From: a bacterium
GTDB taxonomy: Bacteria > Desulfobacterota > Deferrisomatia > Deferrisomatales > Deferrisomataceae
NCBI GenBank assembly: GCA_027021615.1
Contig: JALUTY010000083.1
Location: 1-64,000, forward strand
Length of the DNA: 64,000 nucleotides
Direction of reading: 5' to 3'
The notes beneath the pieces are model-generated. The model was given only the letters and a program-made list of their open reading frames with translations. It had not been told where the DNA came from and searched no databases. Made by a program: the position numbers and the translations under genes. Shown piece after piece: positions 1-7,483 of the stretch (position 1 is its first letter; each line of letters starts with the position of its first letter).

Positions 1-231
1 AAGTGCTGAAACGGACCAACCCACTCCCAACGAACCCGGAGCTGCCGGTGGCTGCCTGATCTACCAACCGAGGATGACGCGGTCGGTTTCTTACACCACC
101 TTGACGGACGTGACCCCCGTGAGCCCCCCTTCCGCTCCCTTACCTTGTGGTGTAGTGTGACCTTTGAAACGCGTACCCCGCGCAAGGCCACTGGCATACC
201 AAAGCGCCGGCGCCTTGTGTGAGGAGGGAAT
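1..231. other. Upstream region, possible tail of a + strand gene
   Basis: No complete gene is visible here. A + strand frame from position 3 to a TGA at 57-59 has GC-rich third positions and could be the last 18 codons of a gene that begins outside the window, but it is too short to identify. The rest is leader DNA for the lipoprotein gene. It includes an inverted pair CAAGGC (183-188) and GCCTTG (211-216) that could fold in the 5' UTR. I could not fit it to a known riboswitch. Confidence 0.25.
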
Positions 232-237
232 GTGGTC

Positions 238-1536
238 ATGAAAAAGCGGTCGTGGCACGGGGCCCTAGTCGCAATAGGGATAGCCAGTCTGCCCTTGTTG
301 GGAGCGTGCGCGGCATCCTCCGGCGACGGTGATGAGGTCGGCGGGTCCGTGGGGGGAACCGTGATGGGCACCGTCGACGTCTCAGGTCTGGGGCGGCTGC
401 CGGGAATCCGGGTCACTCTCGGAGATCAGGTTTCCACCCTTACGGATGCGGAGGGCGCGTTCCGTTTTTCCTTCGTGCCCCAAGGTGTGCACGAGGTCAC
501 CGCCCAGTACCGGGCCTACCGGTACTCCGGCACCGCCTGGGCGCGTTTGGAAGGCGACGGCGTGCCCGTGGTGAACTTGACCCTCCAGCCCAACTCCGCC
601 GTTGGCAAGACGGTCGGGGTGCTGACACCGGAGGATATTCCCGGGGTGGACGCGATCAACATTCAGGACGTGGTCGGCCACGAAGGCATCGTTGTCCTTT
701 GCGACGTGGAAAACGGGTTCGAGGTGGTCGACGTGTCCGACCCAACCGCGCCCGCCCTCATCGGGGGCGTTTTGGGGGACCGCAACTGTGAGGCCGCGGC
801 CCTCGACTGGCCCCTTTTGTATTGCGGTTGGAACCTCACATCTTTGCAGGAAGGGGGAGTTGCGGTCTACTCACTGGCCGATCCGACCAGCCCGGTGAAG
901 CTCGGCGAGGTGGTGACGGACAACCGCGTGTACGGGATATCGCTCGATGGCACGGCTCTGTACGCCATCGGAGACGCGGCGTTCCAGGTGTACGATGTGA
1001 CGGATCCGAAGGCGCCCTCGCTCCTGGGAAGCCTTCCCATGGCCGGCGAGGGCGTCGAGCATCGCAGCGGCTACGCTTTCGTGGCCACGGACGGCCCCGT
1101 GCTGACCGTGGTGGACGTGCGAGAGCCGTCCAGCCCCGTGGTGGTGTGGCGGTCAGCCGAAACATCGAGCGCGGTGGACTGCGCCATCGACGGCACGTAC
1201 GTGTACGTGGCCGCAGACAGGCTGTACCAGTACGACGTTCGCGACCCCACCGACGTGCGGCTCGTAGGCGTGATCGACGCGGGCGACCTGGAGGCACAAG
1301 GCGCGGGGTTGGGGAGTGGCCTCAACCTGGAAGGGCTCTCCGCAGCCGGCGGAAGCGTGTATCTGGGGGCCATGTTCGACGGGATGGTAGTGGTGGACTA
1401 CAGCGACCCACACCGCCCCCGGTTCGCATGGCAGAGCGACGGGATGGTCCCGTTCGCGATGAACGTCTATGTCAACGGTGCTTACGCCTACACCGCGAGC
1501 TGGACGGAAGGCCTGCGCGTAGTGAGGAGAAAGTAG
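238..1536 (+). CDS. LVIVD-repeat (beta-propeller) lipoprotein with carboxypeptidase-regulatory-like domain
   Basis: A 432-aa predicted lipoprotein. The first 23 residues form a signal peptide ending in the lipobox LLGAC, with Cys24 as the lipidation site. Residues about 38-115 resemble a carboxypeptidase regulatory-like beta-sandwich. From about 130 to the end there are six degenerate LVIVD-type repeats, for example VVDVSDPTAPALIG and VYDVTDPKAPSLLG, which normally fold as a propeller at the cell surface. The ATG at 238 is chosen over the in-frame GTG at 232 because GAGGAGGG at 221-228 is well spaced from the ATG and too close to the GTG. It stands alone on the + strand, convergent with the cytochrome block. 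The LVIVD family has no known enzymatic role. A surface-binding or scaffold role is inference. Confidence 0.85.
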   Translation: MKKRSWHGALVAIGIASLPLLGACAASSGDGDEVGGSVGGTVMGTVDVSGLGRLPGIRVTLGDQVSTLTDAEGAFRFSFVPQGVHEVTAQYRAYRYSGTAWARLEGDGVPVVNLTLQPNSAVGKTVGVLTPEDIPGVDAINIQDVVGHEGIVVLCDVENGFEVVDVSDPTAPALIGGVLGDRNCEAAALDWPLLYCGWNLTSLQEGGVAVYSLADPTSPVKLGEVVTDNRVYGISLDGTALYAIGDAAFQVYDVTDPKAPSLLGSLPMAGEGVEHRSGYAFVATDGPVLTVVDVREPSSPVVVWRSAETSSAVDCAIDGTYVYVAADRLYQYDVRDPTDVRLVGVIDAGDLEAQGAGLGSGLNLEGLSAAGGSVYLGAMFDGMVVVDYSDPHRPRFAWQSDGMVPFAMNVYVNGAYAYTASWTEGLRVVRRK

Positions 1537-1550
1537 CGGTCGCGGGCCAC

Positions 1551-1568
1551 CGCCGTCTCTGGACGGCG
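1551..1568. terminator. Short perfect hairpin between convergent genes
   Basis: CGCCGTC and GACGGCG form a perfect 7-bp stem with a 4-nt TCTG loop, placed between the stop of the LVIVD lipoprotein and the stop of the convergent synthase-like gene. The flank is CTCTCTCC rather than a T-run, so termination is only suggested. Confidence 0.4.
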
Positions 1569-1575
1569 CTCTCTC

Positions 1576-3834
1576 CTATCGAAGCCGATCTTGCCGATCC
1601 ACGAGCACAGCGTGGGTGAGCACGTGCCGGGCCGTGCGGAAACTCAACACGGGACGATCGTCGGTGTTGAGAGGAACCTCCCCGGACAGGTCACGCACGG
1701 TTCGCGGCCCTGCGTAGGCCTGTCGGATCGCTGCGGGGAGGCGCGAGGAAGGGGCCCGGCCCCGATCGGGGGCGAGCAGCAGCAGATCCCCCCGTTGAGG
1801 CACCCAGAGGGACCATTCGGGGAAAACGCGGGCAAAGGTGGCCTCGAATATCGCCAAGTCCCTGGGGGCCGTTCCGTATGTCTGGAACCACTGGACCAGC
1901 AGCCCGCCCTCCGCCAGTCGGTCCCGGCACATCGCCAGGAACTCCCGGGTGAACAAGGCCCAGGAAAACCCCACCCACGGGTTCGAGGGCTGGGAGACAA
2001 TGATATCGAAAGGCTCTCGGCCCGAAGCGAGGAAGTGGCGAGCGTCATCAACGACCAGGGTGAGCCGTGGGTCCTGAACGGCCCGGGCGTTCACGCCTCT
2101 AAACCACGGAGCCGCCCGTACAACCTCGGGCGAGATCTCTACGCACACCACCTCCCGGACCGGGTAGCGCAAGATCTCGTCAACCGTCTGACCACTTCCC
2201 CATCCTATGACGAGCACCCGCTTCGCATCGGGCTTCAGCGACATGGGTAACCGGGCCAGCATCCGTTGGGTTGGGCTATCGAGCAACGTGTTGGAAGCCG
2301 GCTTTCCATCGATGATCAGATAGCGTTGCGCCCCCTGCTCCACCACCAGTACCGTGCCTATTGGCCCCTCGATCACGGCCAACAGCTGTGAGCGTCGCGC
2401 GGCTGCCACGGCTCGCATTGGGGGGGAGACGGCAAGATTTTTTGCGTATCTCGGGGCCGCCCAGTACACTCCGGAGTGCACCGTCAAGGGCGATGGCGAC
2501 GGGGCGGCGACCAGCAGCAGTACCGCCGACACCGCCAATGCCAGGAACGGCGTCGGTACGCGCCACCGGAGCTTCGGCAACAATGCCGCACCGACCAAGA
2601 CATACCCCCCCGCCATCGTCCGGTACGCGCCATCCACGCCCACCTGCCCTACGAGCAGGCTGTTGACGATCACCGGCCCGAACACCGCCCCCAGGGTGTT
2701 CGCCGCCACCAACACACCGGTCTGGTGCCCTCCCGGGCCACCGACGGGAGCTGACATAGCGAGCACCAGGGGGAAAAGAGCCCCCAGGGCAACGGCCCCC
2801 GGGTACAACACCACCATGGCACACAAGCCCTGGGCCGTCAGCAGATCGCTCCATTGCACCCCTGCCGGGGGCAAAAGATCGGCCAGCCACACCACGGTCC
2901 AGGGAAGCACGGGCAAGGTCCACGGGAGAAGCGCCAGCAGCCCGGCCGCTGAGGCCGCGATGGAGGAAGACCACCGCGAGGCATTGGGGGCCACACGCGC
3001 GGCCAGCAGGCTTCCGGTACCCAGACCCAACAAAAAAGGCACCACCGTGCCGGCCAAAGCGTAGATGCTGAGCCCCATGATGGGGGTCAAAGCCCTCACG
3101 GCTGCCGTCTGCAGGCCGAGCCCCAAGAACCCCAGAGAAAAAGCTATGACGATCCACCGTACGGAGGTTCTCGCGTGGTGAGCTGGGGCTGGCGGGGATG
3201 AGGGCTGCCCCCGCGGCGCAGCTCCGCCCACGCCGAGGAACAGACCCGCCAACACGACGGAGGCTGCTGCGGACCAGCCGGCACAGGCACGGGCGCCCAG
3301 GAGTTCCAGCCCCAAGAACGAGACGAGCACGGTGCCGGTGGCCGCACCCAGGATGTTGAGGCCGTAGAGCAAGGCCAAGTGAGGTGCCCGCCCGCCGCCG
3401 CTGGGCAGCACAGCGGCCAGCACAGGAAACATGCCACCCACTGGTGCGGCCACGAGAACCATCACGACAAACGCCATGACCCGGCGGGCGGCCGGAGAGA
3501 ACCACGGGGGCGCGGGGATGACGGGGAAGAACAGCATCAAAGCCAACCCCGTTACCCCCATCAGCACGTGGAGGGCAGCGAGAGCCTGGCCGGGCCTCCT
3601 GGCCCCATACCAGCCCCAGCGCCCCCCCAACCATGCGCCGGCCGCGAGCCCCCCCATGTACCCCGACAGCAGAACGGAAACCGCTGGGGCGGATGCGCCC
3701 ACGGCCAGCTCCAGGGCCCGGAACCACAGGATCTCCAGGCTCAGGGCCACCACGCCGGAAGCGAAGTAGAGCGCTCCAGCAATCCGGATGTCCGACAACC
3801 CTCGCCCCGACCGCAGCCCCCAAGTGGGGCGCAT
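1576..3834 (-). CDS. Membrane-fused spermidine synthase-like protein
   Basis: About 752 aa in two parts. The N-terminal 430 residues hold about ten hydrophobic helices, a transporter-like module. The C-terminal part, about residues 460-752, is a Rossmann domain of the SpeE class, with the nucleotide loop VLVIGWGSGQTVDEI near 540, an acidic strand VCVEISPEVV, VVDDARHFL and SQPSNPWVG. The family is known as membrane-fused spermidine/spermine synthase homologues. The substrate of this subgroup is not established, and the GWGSG loop differs from the usual GGGDGG. The frame is open upstream to 4047, but the ATG at 3834 sits directly before the first membrane helix. It is the last gene of the minus-strand cytochrome block, downstream of the 20-codon peptide. 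A role in modifying or exporting a small product is inference. Confidence 0.85.
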   Translation of the reverse strand: MRPTWGLRSGRGLSDIRIAGALYFASGVVALSLEILWFRALELAVGASAPAVSVLLSGYMGGLAAGAWLGGRWGWYGARRPGQALAALHVLMGVTGLALMLFFPVIPAPPWFSPAARRVMAFVVMVLVAAPVGGMFPVLAAVLPSGGGRAPHLALLYGLNILGAATGTVLVSFLGLELLGARACAGWSAAASVVLAGLFLGVGGAAPRGQPSSPPAPAHHARTSVRWIVIAFSLGFLGLGLQTAAVRALTPIMGLSIYALAGTVVPFLLGLGTGSLLAARVAPNASRWSSSIAASAAGLLALLPWTLPVLPWTVVWLADLLPPAGVQWSDLLTAQGLCAMVVLYPGAVALGALFPLVLAMSAPVGGPGGHQTGVLVAANTLGAVFGPVIVNSLLVGQVGVDGAYRTMAGGYVLVGAALLPKLRWRVPTPFLALAVSAVLLLVAAPSPSPLTVHSGVYWAAPRYAKNLAVSPPMRAVAAARRSQLLAVIEGPIGTVLVVEQGAQRYLIIDGKPASNTLLDSPTQRMLARLPMSLKPDAKRVLVIGWGSGQTVDEILRYPVREVVCVEISPEVVRAAPWFRGVNARAVQDPRLTLVVDDARHFLASGREPFDIIVSQPSNPWVGFSWALFTREFLAMCRDRLAEGGLLVQWFQTYGTAPRDLAIFEATFARVFPEWSLWVPQRGDLLLLAPDRGRAPSSRLPAAIRQAYAGPRTVRDLSGEVPLNTDDRPVLSFRTARHVLTHAVLVDRQDRLR

Positions 3835-4049
3835 GGTCGACCTCGCGGAGTGAGTAGATGTAGGAAACAAGGGTGTCCGTCCCCGGTCCTGCTTCGCCCT
3901 CGGGAGGAAGTACCGGCTCATCATAGGCGGGTCAAACGGGCCCGTGCACCGCCCGGACGAGATTCTTGCCCGTTGCCCCCGGTTCCGTGGGGAACTCCGG
4001 GGAGCGATCCCCCCCTCCGTCCGTTTGGGGAGCGCACGGGAGCCCAACC

Positions 4050-4084
4050 GGAAAGAGGGCCGGCGAACCGCCGACCCTCTTTCC
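4050..4084 (-). terminator. Very stable 16-bp stem-loop downstream of the small peptide gene
   Basis: In the minus-strand transcript, GGAAAGAGGGUCGGCG pairs along its whole length with CGCCGGCCCUCUUUCC around a 3-nt loop. The one non-Watson-Crick pair is U-G in the minus-strand RNA but C-A in the plus-strand RNA, which fits selection on the minus-strand transcript. It lies 20 nt after the stop of the 20-codon peptide and about 215 nt before the synthase-like gene. No U-run follows, so it may be an attenuator, processing site or stabilising 3' end rather than a classical terminator. Confidence 0.55.
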
Positions 4085-4104
4085 GAACCTCGTGCCGTGC
4101 TTCT

Positions 4105-4167
4105 TCAGCAGGGATGCACGGTGGAGGTCCCCACGATCTTGGGCTTTACATAACGGACTTTTTTCAT
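4105..4167 (-). CDS. 20-residue peptide gene, RiPP-precursor-like
   Basis: A 20-codon frame, beginning MKKVRYVKPKIV and ending STVHPC, with a near-ideal ribosome site AAGGAG 7 nt before the ATG. The YxxPxI motif (Tyr6, Pro9, Ile11) resembles the recognition motif YxxPxL of leader peptides read by PqqD-like elements in lasso-peptide and some radical-SAM pathways. The last residue is Cys20, preceded by His-Pro. It lies 103 nt after the Ig/Big-domain gene on the same strand and is followed by a strong stem-loop. No maturase (radical SAM, PqqD or ATP-grasp) is in the window. The next gene is the membrane-fused synthase-like enzyme. It could instead be a leader peptide for attenuation of that gene. 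Function unknown. Confidence 0.6.
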   Translation of the reverse strand: MKKVRYVKPKIVGTSTVHPC

Positions 4168-4193
4168 GGCATCGCTCCTTGGTTTTAGGGGCA

Positions 4194-4227
4194 GTGACGG
4201 ATGATCGGTGACGAGTGACGGGTGACG
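4194..4227. repeat. Degenerate GTGACGGG-type tandem repeat
   Basis: GTGACGGATGATCG, then GTGACGAG, GTGACGGG and GTGACG in a row give a degenerate 8-bp period. The same sequence type, in the other orientation, lies at 30185-30220. It occupies the short gap between the Ig-domain gene and the 20-codon peptide. Confidence 0.6.
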
Positions 4228-4233
4228 TTCCCC

Positions 4234-4288
4234 CGTCCCAACGTCCCAACGTCCCAACGTCCCAACGTCCTAACGTCCCAACGTCCCC
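4234..4288. repeat. Octamer tandem array (CGTCCCAA)n overlapping a gene end
   Basis: Seven head-to-tail copies of the octamer CGTCCCAA, with one variant unit CGTCCTAA at 4266-4273 and a last unit CGTCCCCA. Read on the minus strand, the array encodes the last residues GTLGR of the Ig/Big-domain protein, and the variant unit supplies its TAG stop. The matching array at 16403-16466 does the same for the paralogue. Confidence 0.9.
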
Positions 4289-7200
4289 AGGTACTCGTCC
4301 TTCCACACGTCCTCGTCGATCTCCACGTACCCCAAGGTGTCGCCGAGCTCCACCCGGTCCCGGCGGCGCTTCACCTCTCGGACGAACATCCCCTTCTCCG
4401 GCGACGCAAGCGTCCAGGTGGTCTTGCGGCCTTCCAGGATCACGATCGGCTCCCCCTTCTCCACCTCGTCCCCCGGCTCCACCAGCCACTCGGCCACCTT
4501 GATGCGGTCCCGCTCCTGCCGCTCCTCCAGCCGAGGCACGAACACCGTCCCGTAGATTCGCCGGAGCTCTTCCTCCGTGGGCGCCCGGCTCGTGTGCCGG
4601 GCCTCCACGACCACCATACCGGGCCGTCGCCCCGCCCGGAACACCACCTGGGCCTCGCCGTGGCGGTCGGTCTGCACGACCTCCGGGGTCACCGCACCCG
4701 CCCCCTCCAGCACCGCAAAGCTTACCGGCACGTCGATGTTCGGGTTGTCGTGGATATCGGTGACCCGCACCGAGAGATCCGCCGTGCTCCGCCCGTCTGC
4801 CGGAAGCCGCACGGCCGAGGAGACCAGATCGATCTTGGCGGGTGCGTCCGCCCGCAGCTCAATCTGCACGCTCCCAGCGACCCCCCACTCCTCGGACGAG
4901 GCCGTCATCGTCACGAAACCGGCCACCGTGCCCGCCCGGTACTCGGCCTCCGCCACTCCCCGGTCGTCCGTGCGACCCCCGCGTAGGACCTTGAGCCGCC
5001 CGTTGTCGTTGCCAAGGGCGAAATGAACCCGGGCTCCCTCGATGGGGTTCCCCTGAAGATCCAGGAGCACCACCTTGATTCGGCTTCGGCTCCGGCCGTC
5101 CGCCGTGAGCCACGCCGGATCCGCCGTCATCCGCAGGACCGCCCGGTCCGCCGCACCCCTCTGGGCTCTGGGAAAAAGCTCGATCGCCACCGTGGAGGCC
5201 ACGTAGGTATTGAGCCACCCCGCGCCCACGTCCCCTGTGGTCAGGTCCTTGGCGATCACGAGCGCCGTCTTCGCCGCAAACCCGGCCGTGTACGTGGCCG
5301 TGACCTCACCAAAGGCGTCCGTCACTCCGCCCCAGCGCACCTCCACGTCGTCCACATCGTCCATCCGGGCTTCCCGATCCTCGACGCGGCCTCCACCCAC
5401 CACCCCTGTGTACTCGCTGGTGGTGGAGAGGGTTAGCGCCAGCTCGTGACCCGAAACCTCGTCGCCGTTGGCGTTCACGGCTTTGGCCACGAGCCGGGTG
5501 GTGCTTCTCCGGTCCGCCGGAAGCAGGGAGTCCCGCGCCGTCACGGTCAACCGCACCCGGGTATCGAACGACACGGGCCGGCCCGCGGGCTGGGTGGTCA
5601 CGTTGCCGGCTTCGTCGGCGAGCCGCACCACCACCGGTACCTCCGTACCTTCGTCGTCCCAATCCACGGTGTAGGTGCCCCGGTAGGACCCGGGGGCCGT
5701 CTCGGCCATCGGGACCCCGGTCACGACGCCCTCGATGTCAAAGGTGGCATACCCCCCGGCCTCCCCTTCCAGGGTCACGGTGAGCACGTCGCCGGCCACT
5801 AGTTTTCCGCTGAATCCGGCTACGGAGAAGAAATCGTTCTTCGCCGATGCGATCACCGGCGGGGTCGTATCGTTCAAGGCATCGAGCCCCACCACCGCGA
5901 GCTCCGGTCCCGCACGGTCCGATGTTCCGTAGGGGTCGGCCATGTGGACGACCACCCGGTGAAGGCTCTTGGTGGGCCCCACATCCGCGTCGGTCACCGT
6001 ATAGGTCGCCGTGTACCGGCCCGTGCGCCCCACCTCCGCAAGGGCAAGGCCCGTGGCCAACCCCCCGAGGTCCGCCGTCACCCTGGCTCCGCTCTGGCCC
6101 GTGACCGTGACCGTTACGATCTCGCCGGGCTTCACCGGCTTTCCAAAGGGCTCCACCTTGACCCCGGTGATGGCCGGGCCCTCGCCCGCCACCGCCTCGG
6201 CCGACACCACTTCGCTCGGCTCACTTCGGTTGCCGGCCCGATCCACGGCCACCACTACATAGCGGTAGGAAAGCCCCGGCACCACGGCGGTGTCGACGAA
6301 CGAGAGTTCCCGCGTGGTTTCATAAGGCGCTCCGGAAAGATCCGGGCCCACCCCCTCACCCCGATAGATCTCGTAGCGGTCCACATCGGCCGAAGGGCTC
6401 GCCTCCCACGTGATCTCGATCTCCCCCGGCCACGGCGCCGAGGCCAGGATCCGGCCTGCGGGCACGGGGTCCGGAACATCCGTGTCGATCGTGACCGCCG
6501 GACCCGGGAGGCTCGCAGTCTCCCCCGTGGCAGGGTCGGTGAGGGTGCCGATGAGGGCAAAGGTGCCGTTCACGCCGTCCGCCACGACCACCTTGCCCAC
6601 GTACACCCCGTCGTCCACCTCGGTCATGGACACATTCGTGGCCACGCCTTCGATCGTGAACGTGGCCTCCTTGTCCGGCGCGCCTCGCAATGTCACCGCG
6701 ATCTCCTGGCCCGCACCGTAAAGGGCCTTTTCGGCTCCCAGGGCGATCACGGCGGCTTCGTTCCCCGGCCCCAGGTCCTCTCCGAAGGAGTCCCCCACCT
6801 GGAAATCCACCAAAGGTGACGCCAGCTGCGACCAAGCTCCCCGCGGCACGTCTCGATCCGGCTCTGCTCCGATCACCAGATACCGGGCCTGTCGGAGCAA
6901 TGCGATGAAGTCCTCCGCCTTGCCCGTACCCTCTTCGAGCTCCACCCCGTTCACGTTCAGGGAGATCCGCCCCCTGTTCCATCTCAGCACCACCCTCACC
7001 CGGTCCCCGATCCCAACCGGCTCTGGCAGCGGTACGAAGGCGGCGGGAAGGATCCTCGCCCCGAAGTCTTCCAACCGCAGCTCCGGCACCGGCTCCCACC
7101 AGTGGATCTCAAGCACCAACGTCCGGTGCCAAGACGCATCGGCGAGACTGAACAGCGCCTCGGTCTCGGACTCGTTCCCCCGGTAGAAGGTGAGTGCGAT

Positions 7201-7461
7201 CACGCCGTTGTCCGGGTTCAGCGGCGTTTTCTCCAGATCGAAGTACAGGTACGTTCCGCCCCTTGTCACGTCTCCCCCCCGCGGGGCGCGCCACGTCTTC
7301 CCCGGGGCCCCGAAGTCCCCCTGGGGACCACCTTGAGGCGCCCCATCAACCCGGATCGAGGCTTTGCGGGCATCCAGCACCACCCGCGCTGCAGCCGGGC
7401 CGGCTGCGGCACAAATCACCGCAGCTGCCGTAAAACCCGCGATCCATCGAACGGTCTTCAT
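4270..7461 (-). CDS. Secreted Ig-like (FN3/Big-1) protein with C-terminal biotinyl/lipoyl-like domain, copy 1
   Basis: 1,063 aa. Residues 1-25 are a signal peptide ending PAAA. Next come a LamG/concanavalin-like beta-sandwich (about 30-190), Ig-like strands, a fibronectin type III domain (about 340-430, WEASPSADVDRYEIYRGEG) and further Ig-like segments. Three Big-1/invasin-like domains lie at about 640-990, each with the ADGRS/LPADRRS start and DxxGNP core. The last 60 residues match the biotinyl/lipoyl hammerhead fold, with PGDEVEKGEPIVILEGRK then GDTLGYVE, and Lys1013 sits where the modified lysine of EAMKM would be. Start is the ATG at 7461, with GGAGG upstream. It lies 22 nt after the 2,945-aa cytochrome. 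The 1,198-aa protein at 16447-20043 is a paralogue. Likely a surface or periplasmic scaffold. Partner unknown. Confidence 0.88.
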   Translation of the reverse strand: MKTVRWIAGFTAAAVICAAAGPAAARVVLDARKASIRVDGAPQGGPQGDFGAPGKTWRAPRGGDVTRGGTYLYFDLEKTPLNPDNGVIALTFYRGNESETEALFSLADASWHRTLVLEIHWWEPVPELRLEDFGARILPAAFVPLPEPVGIGDRVRVVLRWNRGRISLNVNGVELEEGTGKAEDFIALLRQARYLVIGAEPDRDVPRGAWSQLASPLVDFQVGDSFGEDLGPGNEAAVIALGAEKALYGAGQEIAVTLRGAPDKEATFTIEGVATNVSMTEVDDGVYVGKVVVADGVNGTFALIGTLTDPATGETASLPGPAVTIDTDVPDPVPAGRILASAPWPGEIEITWEASPSADVDRYEIYRGEGVGPDLSGAPYETTRELSFVDTAVVPGLSYRYVVVAVDRAGNRSEPSEVVSAEAVAGEGPAITGVKVEPFGKPVKPGEIVTVTVTGQSGARVTADLGGLATGLALAEVGRTGRYTATYTVTDADVGPTKSLHRVVVHMADPYGTSDRAGPELAVVGLDALNDTTPPVIASAKNDFFSVAGFSGKLVAGDVLTVTLEGEAGGYATFDIEGVVTGVPMAETAPGSYRGTYTVDWDDEGTEVPVVVRLADEAGNVTTQPAGRPVSFDTRVRLTVTARDSLLPADRRSTTRLVAKAVNANGDEVSGHELALTLSTTSEYTGVVGGGRVEDREARMDDVDDVEVRWGGVTDAFGEVTATYTAGFAAKTALVIAKDLTTGDVGAGWLNTYVASTVAIELFPRAQRGAADRAVLRMTADPAWLTADGRSRSRIKVVLLDLQGNPIEGARVHFALGNDNGRLKVLRGGRTDDRGVAEAEYRAGTVAGFVTMTASSEEWGVAGSVQIELRADAPAKIDLVSSAVRLPADGRSTADLSVRVTDIHDNPNIDVPVSFAVLEGAGAVTPEVVQTDRHGEAQVVFRAGRRPGMVVVEARHTSRAPTEEELRRIYGTVFVPRLEERQERDRIKVAEWLVEPGDEVEKGEPIVILEGRKTTWTLASPEKGMFVREVKRRRDRVELGDTLGYVEIDEDVWKDEYLGTLGR

Positions 7462-7483
7462 ACCAGCCTCCGAGCCTCCCCTC

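Noticed and set aside
100-231. Possible GEMM (c-di-GMP) riboswitch upstream of the LVIVD lipoprotein
   Set aside because: GCGCAAGGCCACTGG is faintly like the second half of the motif, but the first half (CACAGGGCAAAC) is missing and the stems do not pair correctly.
4234-4288. CRISPR array
   Set aside because: The unit is only 8 bp with no spacers, and there are no cas genes in the window.
3932-4489. 185-codon minus-strand frame across the octamer array and small peptide gene
   Set aside because: It runs out of frame through repeats and the end of the Ig gene, with no ribosome site. The real genes here are the Ig protein and the 20-codon peptide.
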